Shown: positions 19,455 to 32,900, counted from the first letter of the stretch. The stretch: DNA of 64,000 nucleotides from Echinometra lucunter (GCA_029962745.1 CM057155.1:34311429-34375428), one strand, 5' to 3'. Notes: generated by a model not told the origin, from the sequence alone. Numbers and translations: made by a program.

Positions 19455-20041
19455 AATGAATCTGAAATGAGAAATGCGAGAGGGGTTAACAAGACGTAAG
19501 AATGCTCAACAGAAAGAGTCAACTCCAAAGGAGAACCGAATAATTAACAAGGGAGAAGTAGAAATTAACTAAGAACCACTCCATGCCTAAACTGTAAAAG
19601 GAATTAGACGTAAACAATGTCTGAAGACGGCAGCTACTATGGAACAAAAAAGAATAGGCCAGCACTCGAGAGAGAGGACAGCCAAATTCATAGTTGCCGA
19701 AGAATAAAAGCAAGTAAACAAAGAACAACCCCAGCGGAGAGGGAACTCAACAGACAGGGGAACCCAGGGAATGTGTGTGACCCAGACACCATTCGAACGA
19801 ACGTGCCGAAAGGGGAAGAAACGACGGCAAATAACTAATGAAAATACCGTCAAGAGCTGTGACAAATGAAAAATCCGTCAGACCAACATAAGAATTCAAA
19901 ATTGGTGGACAGAATAAGAATATTGAGCAAGTGAATAGACCTAGATGACATTGCATAGTTTTTTTGAGTAGACTTTCTTAGTAAAAATACTTTAAGAGTC
20001 TCTATTATGAGTATTGCATATTTTCTCATTCAATTTCCTAC
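19455..20041. other. Non-coding stretch, probably DIRS 5' region then intron
   Basis: 19455-19900 has the composition of the adjoining element; the long open frames on both strands look like shadows without a recognisable domain. 19900-20041 is AT-rich and ends in the acceptor TTTCCTACAG. Confidence 0.35.
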
Positions 20042-20890
20042 AGATCAAAAAAAAGAGTTACACGATAGAGCAGCTGCAGTGTATCTGCGGTTTTGTTAAA
20101 GAACATCACAGGAAGCTGTTTGAAAAGCCTGTTGTTCAGTAATGAATAAGGCATCATTAGACAGCATATTGGCAACTCTTTAATTGGTATATAATTTAAA
20201 GTCACACCAGCTATAACCTCTACATGGGTCCCTGCTTAAGTTGGGTATAATTTTTTTGGATATGCACTGTAAATGTATTGTTGACACTTGTGCCATATTT
20301 TTACATTTCTTTCTGTAACATGTTTAGATGGTTTAAAGACAAGGCGGATCTGTTTTGACTTGAATGCATCGAGGGAACAGTTTTACAACAAGTTGCGGGA
20401 GGAGTTCCCAGAGATGGCAAGTGTAACATTCAGACTGTGCAAGGTGGGGCCTAACAAGGAGGTTGTGAGGTTAAACCCAAAGGAGCTGCGGAATCACCAG
20501 CAGCATAGAAGATCGAATTGATATATTCTTCCATCAGAGGTGAGCAAGATTGTTTCCATTGTTTCTTTCTTTGTTTTTAATATGTCATGTTTTGATTATA
20601 CACAGATGTGCAAAGTTTTTGCAGTATTTTTAATTCCATTATTTCCCAGTCTTTAACAAAATTTAGCTTCTTGCATGGGAGCTGAAATTCCCCTTCAGAC
20701 CCCCTCCCCCCTCCCCCAATCAAATGACTGCATATATGTTTAGAAAGAAAACAATTCTGAGCTAGTGCTTATTTCACATTCATTTTTTGTATTGTATCTT
20801 CTTATCCAAAGAATGAATACTCTTTTATGTTTTTAATCATATTTTTTCGAGGAGCTGCCTAGGAATGAAACCAACCAGGAAACTGACGAG
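20042..20890 (+). pseudogene. Exons of an unrecognised protein, one in-frame stop
   Basis: Exon-like blocks: 20042-20140 (SYTIEQLQCICGFVKEHHRK, ends in TAA unless spliced), 20328-20539 (GLKTRRICFDLNASREQFYN, then EEFPEMASVTFRLCKVGPNK) and 20852-20890 (ELPRNETNQETDE). The last two join in phase 0 as YILPSE-ELPRNE, which is strong evidence of a real intron. A TGA sits just before YILPSE. The 20328 block looks like a small alpha/beta fold of the kind found in invertebrate orphan proteins, but I cannot name it. Downstream in-frame pieces at 21852-21934 (EMVVAVECDEEREVEQLQ), 22375-22440 (VVEQTGDEEQPRATRND) and 23580-23620 are acidic linkers that may continue the gene. Confidence 0.4.
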
Positions 20891-23877
20891 GTATATATAT
20901 TATTTTGGGAATTATTTCAAATATTTTTGAGGCCTAATAAATCTTCACAGACTACATCTTAAATATATATTTTTTTCGTATGTGAGAGTTATCTCCCAGC
21001 CCTCAGAATGTTGACTTACAAAAGGGATAAATTGCTTTTAAAATCAAGATCGCCAGCATATAAGGTGGAAGCTGACTGCATGCACTCAGATTGCTCTAGT
21101 TTTCCAATGATCAATATACTTTGGGCTAATAATGCTCAGAGAATTCTCACATTGATAATAGTCATAAGTTAAAAGTAGAAAGAATTTCCCAAAGTAATAA
21201 AATACACAAGAATTCTATGTCTTTTGAATGTTTAGTGCATGTTGCACAACCACAAATCGTACTATTTAAGAGAAAGCTATTTCTCTAATAGGCTGGTAGT
21301 TTTTGAACCCTAATTTAAAAAGAGTATTTTCAAACTCCATGAAACTTTATCATAAGGCTTATCAAGTATAAAAAATAATGCAACACAAATTCTAGGTCAC
21401 AAAGTCAAGGTCAAAGGTCATTTCAAGTCCTTAAACCTACATAAAACTTAACCTAAGGTTAACTTTTTAAAATTTTTACCCTAATTGGAAGCACCACCCA
21501 CAAGGGCCCAAGTGGCATGTACATGTACTCTGATACTTCTTGATTTAAAAAAAATATATATATATTGTTATCACCAACTCAGAATGGTGGATTGTGTAAT
21601 GCAGGTGAGATTGCCTAGGGCGTTTCACTTGTTCTACATGTAAGCATTTGCAATGGTGAATTTGTGGCAATCTGATTTCTGTGTTTCATGGGGGTGGGCT
21701 CCAGATATGTGTGACTGTTAATTAAAGATCATGAAATTTATTTTAGTTATATTTTCCTGAAGTCCTAGAATATTAACAAAAATATGATTCCTCATAAGTC
21801 TTCATTATAATGAACTGCTATTCTTAAATTTATCAATTATTGTTTTTTTAGGAGATGGTGGTTGCTGTCGAATGTGATGAGGAAAGAGAAGTGGAGCAAT
21901 TACAAGAGAAGAGACTTGTACATGTATTATGAAATGTAATTTGTTTGTTGAAAAAATAATTTGGATAATCTTTGTGTAACTTTGAAGATAATCTCTGTTG
22001 TAAACTATTGCTGATCCTTCATCAATGATTTTCGTGATGTGTAAATGGAAACAATTTTGCTATTTCCTTGTTTTCAAAGAATCTTGTTCCTAAATTCAAG
22101 CTCTAGCGAAACAGTACAGTCCAGCTTACTGAAAAAAATTTCACGTCAATTATTTTCGTCTGCGTGTTCCTTTTGGTAGATGCAGATGTAAATATTTGAC
22201 GTAAATATTTAAAGAACTTTTTTTTAAAGTTTATTTCTTTTCTTTTCTCTCTTTCTCTTCATCTCTCCATTAACACCATATACCCTTAAAAAAAGACAAA
22301 CCACCTCATTCGTCTTCATGTGACAAATTTATCTGGTTTCTATTTGTATATGCATTTATGTATGCAAGCAACAGGTAGTTGAGCAGACGGGCGATGAGGA
22401 ACAGCCTAGAGCAACAAGAAATGACCAGCCTGGCCCTGTGGTAAGAGATGACTAACTTGATTAACTTGATTTTCCTGAATATTTTCATTATGGTAGAAAC
22501 AAGTTTGTGTCTGTTTGAGTTTCTTTATCTCTTCAGTATAACCTTCCATACATGACAGATTCCTTCTGAGTCATACATCATTGTGATGATACTGTGCATA
22601 CTGCAATGATGTCCCACTTTGAGAAAATCCAGGTGTCTTGCTAATGAAATAAAAACATTACTAATTAATGTTAAATATGAATGGATGACAAAATTCAATG
22701 TGATAATCTGATTTTTGCATGTCAAAATGTTTAAGTTGTTAAATTATTTTGATCCAATGATGATAGTGTTTAAAAGTAATCCTGGAGTAATTGCAACTTG
22801 AAAACTCCTTTCCAATTTTGTATTGCAAGATGTGATATTGAGAAAGGCGTTGTTTCTACCTTTTATTGTCATAATGAATTGAATAGCTTTTCCACTATTT
22901 TTTTTTTTTTACTATGATAGTGAATTCACAAATAAATTGTGAATAGGTTCTGGAGATGTCTGATAACGTTCAGGCTAATTTGAACATTTACATGTATGAC
23001 ATTACTACCTTAAACGAGGTGATTATGTTAAGATGTAATAATTTTGAGCATTAATTACAAAAAACTGCAATACCAGATGTCAATAGTTGTAATGAAGTCA
23101 TACTGAATTATGACTGCAAGATTTTGAAAAAAAAAATCAAATATATTGTGGCAAAAATATGGCATCTCAAATACAAACAATGTAATTTCATGTTGTCATA
23201 TGATCAATACTCTGTTAAATCCATCATTCTTCATTCAACCATTTGAGATGCATTATACTTGTACCTATACCTATCATTGTCCTGCAGTATTCCCTAAATA
23301 TGATCTTCCTGTTTACTTAGATAATTTTTCTTTCATAGCCCTGTAAATCCTTAACCTGAAGTGATGGCAAAATATGTAGGAATAAAACACACCAAAATAG
23401 AGGGCACAAATGTCTGTCAAGGTGCAAATGCACAATACTCATCTCATAATAATGATAATAGTTTTAACAGTTGTCAGTGTTTATTTTCTTTAATGGTAAG
23501 AAGTGTTTGAATATTTGCTTTGATTATTTATTAAATGAACAGTTTGAATTGCAACATTTTCTCTTGTCTTTTTCTGTAGATGCTGAAGTTGAAGTTGGCA
23601 GCACATCCAAAGGAAAGGTACATTTGATTGTTCAGTAATGCCTAATGTAGGGCTGTGGATGGTATTTGGTGCATGAAAAGTGTAGTTTTATCAGAATAAA
23701 GGAATTAGTCGATTGTAAACTACATAGATGGCATTGCCTTCACAGTTGCATATGCTGAGTAGTATGTAATTGTTCAATAGGGAACACACATAGTAAATGA
23801 TAGTAATCCAGATAGATAGTTAGTGATGAAATTTAGTTTATTAATTTCATTTTTAAAATGTGGGTGTATTGCAGTAG
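20891..23877. other. AT-rich introns with possible tiny exons
   Basis: Long AT-rich stretches; besides the possible small exons at 21852, 22375 and 23580 (each with an acceptor and, for the latter two, a GT donor) nothing was recognised. A repeat word CAAGGTCAAAGGTCA near 21407 suggests an old dispersed repeat. Confidence 0.3.
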
Positions 23878-24487
23878 TAGGGACAGTGATTTTCCGCGAT
23901 CGCGGAAAACGGACGGAATTCGCGGAATTGGCCTTTTGAAACGGAAAGTGGCTTTTCAAACGGAAAATCGCGGAAAACGTAATTTTCCTTGAAATGCACA
24001 CTGCATCAAAATTCTAGCTGCGAAATTCACATTACTAACCTTAATTTTGACGAAATTTCCACGGCAGCGAAACTTAATTTGTCAGGAAACAAGACGCAGC
24101 AGCCAGCTGGCCACGCAATGCATCATGGTCATATTTATGATGGGTCCGATACGGACGTATCCACATGCAATACATGTATTGTGCACATATCTGTAAACAT
24201 TCGGATGGCCTATGGAGTCGAGTGCGTTGTCATGATTGCTGCTAAGTGAGACCGTGCTTCGTAGCCATTTGGATTTCTTATTTCGTTGAGTTTTTTGGAG
24301 TAATTTCATGTTGCAGTTCTGTGCTTTGTTGACTTTTCTACGGATTTCTTCCCCTTGTTCATGTCTCCTGTACTTTTTTTTAATTTTGTGACCGTTTTCT
24401 GTTCACTCGTGTGACGTGTATGTTCCTGCAGTGCTGTGTTGTTTTAGTATGTGCGGTAAGTGCATTTGACTTACTTGATTTCTATAC

Positions 24488-24596
24488 CTCGCTCGGCCTC
24501 GGGTGATGGTTCATGGAGGAGGCTCCATTACATAACGTGTGTGACTGCCGCTGTAGTGGAGCCCACACGCACGAACCATCACCTGAGCCGAGTTGA
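24488..24596. repeat. Imperfect inverted repeat inside the hAT 5' region
   Basis: CTCGGCCTCGGGTGATGGTTC on the left pairs with GAACCATCACCTGAGCCGAG on the right; GGCTCCA and TGGAGCC form a second inner pair. GC-rich compared with its surroundings. It could be a regulatory hairpin of the element or a nested small element. Confidence 0.55.
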
Positions 24597-25126
24597 TTTT
24601 TGATCATTCACTACAAATGAAAATAGACTTATTTTGGATTTAAAAAATCATCTAAAATGATTTACAATGCGGCATGCCCACAGTGTAAGATAGTACGTGG
24701 GATCATAGTCAGAGCTGTCTTATTATAGTTGTACTAACTAGAAAACAAAAATAATAAAGGGGGTTGGGTGGGTGGACGTGTCTGCGCATACATCTACGAT
24801 GGATTTTGGTCAGAACGACTGCATTTTCAGGCCGTGACGAGAAATGCCTGAATTAAATTTCATAATTTTGAGACAGACTTTGTCACTTTTTAATCAATGT
24901 TTTACGGGTAGTGAACTTTGTGACTATACTTGAATCATGCAGATCAGTGTGCACAGACAATGAGAAGGGGGCTGGGCACACTACGGAGACTTCAGGTGAA
25001 CTAGCCCGATTAGCCATACAAATTTCGTAAAGAAATGAGGCATACACGAAATGAGTTATGATTGATGCAATATATTTTATTATTTTCTCAAACAGCTGTG
25101 ATTGATAGTTGCATGATTTGAGACAA

Positions 25127-26928
25127 ATGATGGCCAGCAAACCAAAGAAGCAGAGACCACTGCCCATCATCTCTGCAGTAACTCGGGCTGCTCAGTTTCC
25201 AGACACTTTCTACACTGATGGTGGTGTGATGTTTTGCAGACATTGCAGCCATAGTGTTGATTACACAAGATCTGATACTGTTAAGGACCATCTTAAAAGT
25301 AAAAAACATTTGAAAAACAAAGAACTAAAATCAAATCCTCTGCTAACTGGATCAGAGCAAGGACCAACAATACCAGCAGCAGCTGCACGACGTCAGACTA
25401 CTTTGCATTCAACCGTGAAGTCCAAAGACCTGAGGGAAGAGTTCATATTAGACTTTGTGAAGTGCTGCACAATGGCTGATATCCCTCTTCATAAAGTGGA
25501 GAATATGAGACCTTTCATCTTGAAACATTGTAAGCAAGGTGGTGCACTCCCAAAAGCAACTTTGCGCCATCTGTATATTCCACGGCAGTTCCACGGCAGT
25601 TCAAGATTCACCTTGCAGCCCTGAAGGAAGTGGTGAAAGGAGCAAAGGTGTCTGTCATAGCTGATGAAACAACAGACATTCGTGACCACAGTATTCTGAA
25701 CGTAATCGTTGGGGTCCGTGGAAAGTACTACCTCATTGATGTGTGCACTATGGAGGCATGCAACCATGCAACACTCAGCCAAGCTGTTGTGAAGGTGTTG
25801 ACTAACATGGACATCAAGTTTGATGATGTGATAGCAATTGTCACCGACAGTGCTGCCTACTGCAAGAAAGCTGCTCGAGAAGTTCTCACGCCATTACTTC
25901 CAAACAGCAGGCATGTACCATGCCTAGACCATATCATAAATCTTGGGGCGGAGGCATTTCAGCACTATCCAGAATTTGGCAGGGTTGACACTTTCACCAA
26001 GATGATGAAATCGGCCTTCTTCAAAAAGCCAGCCCGCAAAACTAGGTACTTAAAATACCTAAAAGAGTATCTGCCCCCCGACCAGTGCAAATTGGCACCA
26101 GCCCCTGTTTCCACCCGGTGGAATTCCGGGTACAATGCAGTGAAGTATCACAAGGAGCATCTTCATGTGTATGAAGGTTTCTTCAAACTGGAAGACAGTA
26201 AAGGTGTGGCTGTGGAAACCATTCTGGAAATGTTGAGGAACAAGGAAATCTACAGCGAGCTTGAGCTGTACATGAGCTTCATAACAGAGTACAGTGCCAG
26301 ACTCACAACTGTCCTCACCAGCCTCGAAGCAACAAAGAAGCCCCTCGCCTGTACTGTGTACAATATCCTTGAGGACACCAAAACCTACCTCACTACAGAG
26401 CGAACATCGTTCGACCAGATCAACCCACTCATGGAGAAAAGACCAGCACCAGAGAGACAAAAACTTTGCAAAACATTCAACAAAGTGTTTAAAGCGGCAG
26501 CGGACAAGATCACTAAGCATCTAGACCAACATCCAGCCATGCCGTTCTACAAGGCTGCTCGAATCTTTGATCCCAGACAGCTGGTCTCCATTTCCTTGGA
26601 CATCGATGACTACCAGCACGCCATACCTGATCTGACAGCAGCTGCTATTCAAACTGAGGAGTGGCTGATGTACACACATCTGAACCCATCCCACATCCCA
26701 GAACCTCTGAATCTTACCGAATTCTGGAAGTCCATGTCAGTCAGATTCCCTGGTCTTGCCAGTATTGCTATGGATGCTATGTGGATGCCAGTGTCGAGTG
26801 TGGATGTTGAGTGAAGCTTTTCTCAGTACAAGCACATTCTTGACGACAAAAGAGAAAACCTAACACCGGAAAACACCAAAATGATGACCATGCTCTACTA
26901 TAATGCAGATGTAGAAAGGCAGTTCTAA
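25127..26928 (+). pseudogene. hAT transposase with N-terminal BED finger, two lesions
   Basis: The start MMASKPKK (25127) follows an AT-rich leader. A BED-type finger has C37-x2-C40-x14-H55-x5-H61 in VMFCRHCSHSVDY. The catalytic part has KVSVIADETTD (first Asp), AIVTDSAAYC (second Asp), PCLDHIINL and APVSTRWNSGY. The C-terminal dimerisation region has FWKSMSVRFPGLASIAMDA and SSVDVE-stop-SFSQYKH. It resembles CGGBP1-type/BED hAT proteins. Lesion 1: an 11-bp unit TTCCACGGCAG is tandemly doubled (25578-25588, 25589-25599), shifting the frame. Lesion 2: TGA at 26812-26814 where the family has Arg (VERSFS), a CGA to TGA transition. Beyond it the frame stays open to TAA at 26926-26928. About 600 residues, near full length, so inactivation is recent. 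Confidence 0.85.
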
Positions 26929-28267
26929 CTCAACTACCAGTCATGCTATGTTTAACTGTATTCCTACAAACTCTCAACTGAAAAAGAGAGCACCGTTCAA
27001 TTAAAAGAAAGTGTTGAAATTAAGTAAAGTTATCATGCTTCTACGAAGAGTGATAAACTGTGAACTTTGTTAACAGAAGAAAAAGCAACGTTCAGCTATT
27101 TTTAAGTCATCATCATTCATGTTGTTACATTGAACAGTTAACTCTGAACTGACAAAGAAAGCGTCATTTGTGATTTGATTAAAAGAAAATGTTAAAAAAA
27201 TAAAGTTCACGCTTTTATGAACATAGAACTCTGTGAACTGGAAAATAAAGCAATGTTAATCATTTTTTAGTCATGCTACCAACCATGAAAAATTTAACTC
27301 TGATTCTGCAGTAAGTTTGAAGTGAAATTGAAATCATTCTGATTCAATAAAAAAGTTATAAAATAAAGTCATGCTTTTATGAACAGTGAACTCTGGGAAC
27401 TAAACAAGAAAGGCATGTTCAGTATTTTTTTAGCCATGCCACAATGAAAACTTAACTCTGAAATAAAAAGAAACCATCATTTGAAAGAAAAAAAAAGTTA
27501 TGAAATAAAAGTTATCATGCTTCTATGAACATTGAGAACTCTGTGAACTGAACAAGAAAGTAAAGTTTAGCCCCCCCCCCCCACAAAAAAAAAATGCTAT
27601 GAAATTATGTCATCATGGTTGGTACTACAAACCGTGAATTCTGTGAACTGGAAAAGAAAGCAAAATAAAAAGACATGTTATTAAATACGACACTTACGAG
27701 TTCAAGATCATTGTGTTTTACAGTGCTTTATTTCATGGATAAATGTGCCCTCTACGATATTTATTAAACAGTGCTTATACTCAAATTCAAAATGGCGACT
27801 ACGGGAAGATCATCGATTGCACAAAACGATGTAAAAAAGTCCCCAAATTAGCGATGAAATCTAATTCGGTCCTAAAATAAAGCTTATTTATCGGAAGGTA
27901 AGGATGTATATTTGTTAAAGGTGTTTTTAAAAATAGCTTTTAAGCTCGTATCTCTTCGATTAAAGTGGATTCTAGAACAGTGATGGTACAGTAGCAGATA
28001 CGAAGTTTGCCCAGTATTGCAATGGTATACCGGTAATTTGCATTGACTTCTATGTAAACGGAATTGGCAATTTTTCTTGTACACAAAGTCTATGGGGAAA
28101 TGGAAATTTCGTTTTCTGACCTGCTGAAACGGAATTTAAGATTTTATGAAACGGAAAACGCATTTTTTTGAAACGGAAAATCACTGTCCCTACAGTAGCC
28201 TGCATGGTTACAGCTAGTTCTGTATAATTTGAGAATTGATGACACTGCAGTTTATGTTCATACTTAA

Positions 28268-28838
28268 AGGCCAAGTCCACACCAAAAAAAAGTTTATTTC
28301 AATACAAAGAGAAAAATCAAACAAGCATAGTGCTGAAAATTTGACCAAAATTGGATATAAAATAAGAAAGTTATGAAATTTTCAAATTTTGTTTTATTTC
28401 ACAAAACAGTTATATGCACATCCTGGTCATTATGCAAATGAGGGGACTGATGACATCGCCCGCTCACTATTTCTTTTGTATGTTATTACATGAAATATGA
28501 AATATCCTAATTTTTTCCACATTAAAATTTGAAAAAAGGTTGGATTCCTCCCTAAACATGTGGAAAATTCATATTTGCAACATATTGGGGTTCAAAATAC
28601 AAGCCTCCTGTTGTCAAAGCTGTAAGAATTGAAATATTTCATTTTTTGAATTTTGAGTGGGTGACATCATCGGTCCCCTCATTTACCTACTGACTGGGAT
28701 GTGCATATAACTGTTTTGTAAAATTAAGCAAAATTTCATAACTTTCTTATTTTACATCTGATTTTGATCACAATTTATGCATCATTTGATTTTCCTCTTT
28801 TTATTGAAATAGACTTTTTTCTGGTGTGAACTTGGCCT
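28268..28838. mobile_element. TTAA-flanked MITE with long terminal inverted repeats
   Basis: The left end AGGCCAAGTCCACACC and right end GGTGTGAACTTGGCCT are inverted, each bounded by TTAA (28264-28267, 28839-28842). Inverted similarity continues inward for some 200 bp: AGAAAGTTATGAAATTT with AAATTTCATAACTTTCT, and CAGTTATATGCACATCC with GGATGTGCATATAACTG. The TTAA duplication suggests mobilisation by a piggyBac- or Kolobok-type transposase. I recall similar elements from sea urchins. Confidence 0.8.
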
Positions 28839-29129
28839 TTAATGGGAGCCGATGTTGGATTGCTCAGTATTGATACCTTGTTGAAAACACATGACAGTTG
28901 CTGTGAGGTGGTTTTATTTTTATTTTTGTACATAGGACTACAAACTATAACCTGCCTTTAATATATACTTACAAGCTTTTGAAAATTCACAGCTGTTGAA
29001 ATGGACATTTTTAGTTCCAAATACATGCTTCTGTGTGATGTGTGAACCTGGTGAAAGTGCTATATTAATTTTTGTTCTTTTTAATCACCTATTTTACACA
29101 TATGTCTACATGGAAGAAATGGACTACAC

Positions 29130-29700
29130 ATGTTTAACACTAAAAAGACTGAGGGGGCATCATTGCCTCCCGTCGACATTTTTTATGATCATTCTGTCGT
29201 GCAAAATGTTAGGACGTGCCGCTCACTGAGTTTTTTCTTGGAAGTCTCGCGCAACTTTTGAGACAAATTTTGCGACGTTATGGTACATGGTTCTGAAGTT
29301 ACGTAACATTTTCTAAGTGCATGTCAGACCCGAAATTGCTCAACAACTCTTGTACAAAACCAATACAAATTCTGTTTCTAGGCAAAAATCATAAATGAAT
29401 CAGTATCTTTACTTTACTTTTAATGATTAAAATCAATAAATTTTGTGTTTTTAATGATCAAAATAGTGCTGCTGAAGATTTTCATTGAAAACAAAGAAAT
29501 ACATAAATTACAAAAACATTAAAATACATAAGAAAAACAATTTTGTTACTGCAAGTTTTTTGCGTACATTTGATAAGAATCATAAACAGAATGTCAGGAC
29601 AAAAAAATGAGTAATTTTTGAGCTAGCTGTATTTAAAGTTTTACAGGCGTCTTATTAATATCATGCATAATTTAGCATAATTAATTAAAAATAAATTTTA
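29130..29700. repeat. Dispersed repeat, diverged copy of 39340-39930
   Basis: Shared words in the same order: ...GGGGGC/GGCCCCC, ACATTTT/GATATGTCTGC, CAACTTTTGAGACAAATTTTG versus CATCTTTTGAGACCAAATTTG, GAAGTTA, GCACGTCAGACC, AATTGCTCAA, and an AT-rich tail with ATTATGCATAA. No coding sequence. Confidence 0.5.
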
Positions 29701-29990
29701 ATAATTTTGAACCACTTAACTATACGATTTTGTAGATTACTCATGGCTGATCTACATGGCATTATTTATTGCGATCGCGCTATCCATGGCCAAGACTTTA
29801 GGGGCGGCCCCAGTCCTCAAAACCTCCAAACTAGCCCAGTCTTTGTAGGGTTAAAAGAGGTATTAACAACTGTTAAAAATCTAAGTTTTCTTTTTGTTTC
29901 CCTGAGCTAAGTTATTTGTCTGTTCAAAGAGGATTGTTCTCATCAATTTCATGTATTATTCTATAGCCATTTTCCTATGAATCTTTACAG

Positions 29991-32900
29991 GCAAAGAGGA
30001 TAGCAAGAGACTGCCCGATTTGTGGCAAAGTTGAAACATACCTTTCAACACACTTGAAAAGAGTGCATAAACTCACAGACAAGGAGAAAAGAAATAAAGT
30101 ACTGTATGAAGCCAGACAAAAGTAAGTTCAGTTGCCCCTGCTAGGCTTCAGTCACAACTCAGATCGGCGACCGACCGATTTGTAGCCTGCTCAGAAACCG
30201 CTGAAATTTAGGCATCACCCAACAATTTTTGTAACAGTCAAACAGGCTGTAAAAAGTGTAAATGATGGTCTACTTCTGGGTCAATTCGGGTGTGTTTTTG
30301 TTTGTGTCGGCCGAAAAGTGACCAGCTGACGACCCACCGATTCTTGGGCAGTCTCCCACCAGTCAGCGACTATTCTTTTGAAATCGTTTGATGCCTGGCG
30401 GTTGATCAGTGGGACATCTGTAGGTCTCCTGCAGGCCTATGGACGGCAACCCACAGCACTCCACCCCAACTTTTATTCATCTCACGTTCATGATATATCA
30501 TTACTTTGACCCATGTTTACTGTAATACAAAAAAAACCCCAAAATAGTTAAATGTGCTACCTGTTATCCCCCCAAATAATTTGTTGTTCCTCTCACATTA
30601 CATAATTTTGCCCTTTGTTTACTTGGTAAATTAATGTTTAGGATGAAAGAATTCAAAATGTTGGAACTAAACTTTCCAAACTCTTATCTTTTAATGCATC
30701 TGCCTGCCATAGGTGCCGGAGGCACTATGTTTTGGGGTTGTCTGTCCGTTCGTCCGTCCGTCCATCCCATCTCGTTCTCGCAATAACAAACCAATTGATG
30801 GATCAACTTCGGAAGGACAAGCATGCATATGGGAGGGACAATGAACTGATTAGTTTTTGAGGTTATGCAATTAACTTTCAAGGTCACCGAGTTCAATAAA
30901 ATACTTTGAAATGACTCCTTCTCGCAACAACTTCAAAACCAATAGATGGATCAGCTTTAGAATTGGCGTGTGTGTGCGTATCAGAGGGACAAAGAACTGA
31001 TTTAATTTTTAGTTTATGAGGTTGACATTCAAGGTCACAGCTTTCAATAATGTATATAAACGGCCTGTATTTGCAATAACTTAAGAACCACTTGATGTAC
31101 CAACTTCATACTTGGTTCATGCATGCATGTGAGAGGGACAATGATGTGAGTAGATGCTGGAATAAGGTCTAAGGTCATGCAAGGTCAAATATATGGTACT
31201 TATTGAAATAGAAAGAATCAACAGGAATAAGCGATACATTTCTGATTTGGCGATGGTGGAGGCATACATTTTGGCTATGCATGGTTCATCTAGATTCGTC
31301 TAGTTATATATCTATTACAGAAACTTGACATTTGTATACTCGAAAAGTAATAAATGACGACAAATAAAGGCATCAAACTTGCAACCCATACTCCCATCTT
31401 ACACTTTTGGGGTAAATTTTGATTTATTCATGAAAAATTACACCTTCCATACAATATTATGGCCGTAGAGACACTGTGTGAAAACGAGAAGGCATCGCCC
31501 GGACCCTGACCGATCTTGAATTCACCACCCGGATGATTGACTGATTTCTGTGCAGCCAGTGGCTGGCAACCGCTCAGCAGCCTGTGACCCAATGAGTTCA
31601 ATTTTTCAAGCTAAATCTTTGGATGGCGGCTGCTCGATTAGGTCAGTGCCCGTACATGGGCACCAAGCTTTATTTTGGGCGGTGAGGAAAAAGTAAGCAG
31701 GCGCCGCCAGAATTTTGAGCGGCGACCGAATGATGCCCAAAACCCGACGACTGCTGCACGGTGTCCGGGCGAAATTGTCTAAAAACTCGCCGCAGGTGGC
31801 CGAGCAGGCTAATTTTTTAGTTGTGACCGTAGCCTTATCATATGAATTTCTGTTGTTGACTTGAGTTTCTTCAGGGATTTTCTACCTAGTTTTGTTAACC
31901 CATAGACGTACAGCGTCGCCTAAAGGCGACGTTTTGCGTGTTGTGAGAAAACTAGGCCTTCCCATGACCTGGGACCTGGACAGGGAGAAAGAGCAAAAAT
32001 TGGCCAATCAGGAGGTACCTCTCATACCTCATGAATAAATTTGCATGCTGAGCTATTTATTTTAGAAAGGCCCCAATTGGACATTTCATTCTGAGTCCGT
32101 ACGAGCCTGGAAAATGTTGACGTCGCTGCATAGAAACCGCGCGTATCCAGGAAAATCGCCTATTATCGATATATGCGATCGCAATATTGTCTGACTGGTA
32201 CTCAAACATGGCCACCAGTTTGGCTCTGCGATACGCAGGGGAGCTAGATTTCATCCTTTATTTGCATTGTCTAATCATTTTTTTTCATTCATTTACATGT
32301 ATTCAAACCTTTGTTCAGGATAATTCTTACTTTCTGTGGATATATTAGCGTTTGATTTTTTTATCTAGTGGAGTTTTGGTGAGTTGTGGTTGAGCATTGT
32401 GTTTCTTTGATGCGACGTTGATCTGTGCACTGTGACTAGCACAAGAGTTTTTAGTTTGACTACGTCAGTGCGTGATTTTGCCCCTGTCGTTTCTGCTTTT
32501 AGTTTTGCTTCTACACCCTTCTGTCGTCAATGTGAATAACTGTCATGTGATGTATCTTCATTTCTTTACGGAAAATTGTGTTCGTTTGTTGTGTATTTTC
32601 CATGGTTTAGCCTGAATTTCACCTAAACCAATAATCTGTTTTATTTGCGCAGCGCCATGCTGTGACCTGTGTGTGTTCATGGTGTTGGACGCACTACGTT
32701 ACGTGTCGTGTTGTATACGTTTGACTATGAAGTGTGAGTGTAAACAACCGAGCGATTTTGGTCTCAATCTCTGCAATCCTATTTGTAGTAGCCAAAATAT
32801 TGATACATCTGGGAAGTACAGGTCCCAAATATGTTGACTCTCTTTCCTGGTTGTGTTCCCATTGAGAATGAAAAATATGACATGAAAATTTGTTATGTCT

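Larger units (their letters stand above)
23878..28192 (+). mobile_element. hAT-family DNA transposon with matched ends
   Basis: The left end TAGGGACAGTGATTTTCCG (from 23878) is the exact reverse complement of the right end CGGAAAATCACTGTCCCTA (to 28192). Both are flanked by CAGTAG (23872-23877 and 28193-28198), six bases of the eight expected for a hAT target duplication. Subterminal CGGAAAA words recur on both sides (about 23898-23980 and 28120-28185), as for transposase-binding sites. Length 4315 bp; it contains one transposase gene at 25127-26928. 26930-28080 is AT-rich with GAACTCTG..AACTG words repeated about six times. Confidence 0.85.

Noticed and set aside
26059..26520. 153-codon - strand open frame
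   Set aside because: Antisense shadow of the hAT transposase coding sequence.
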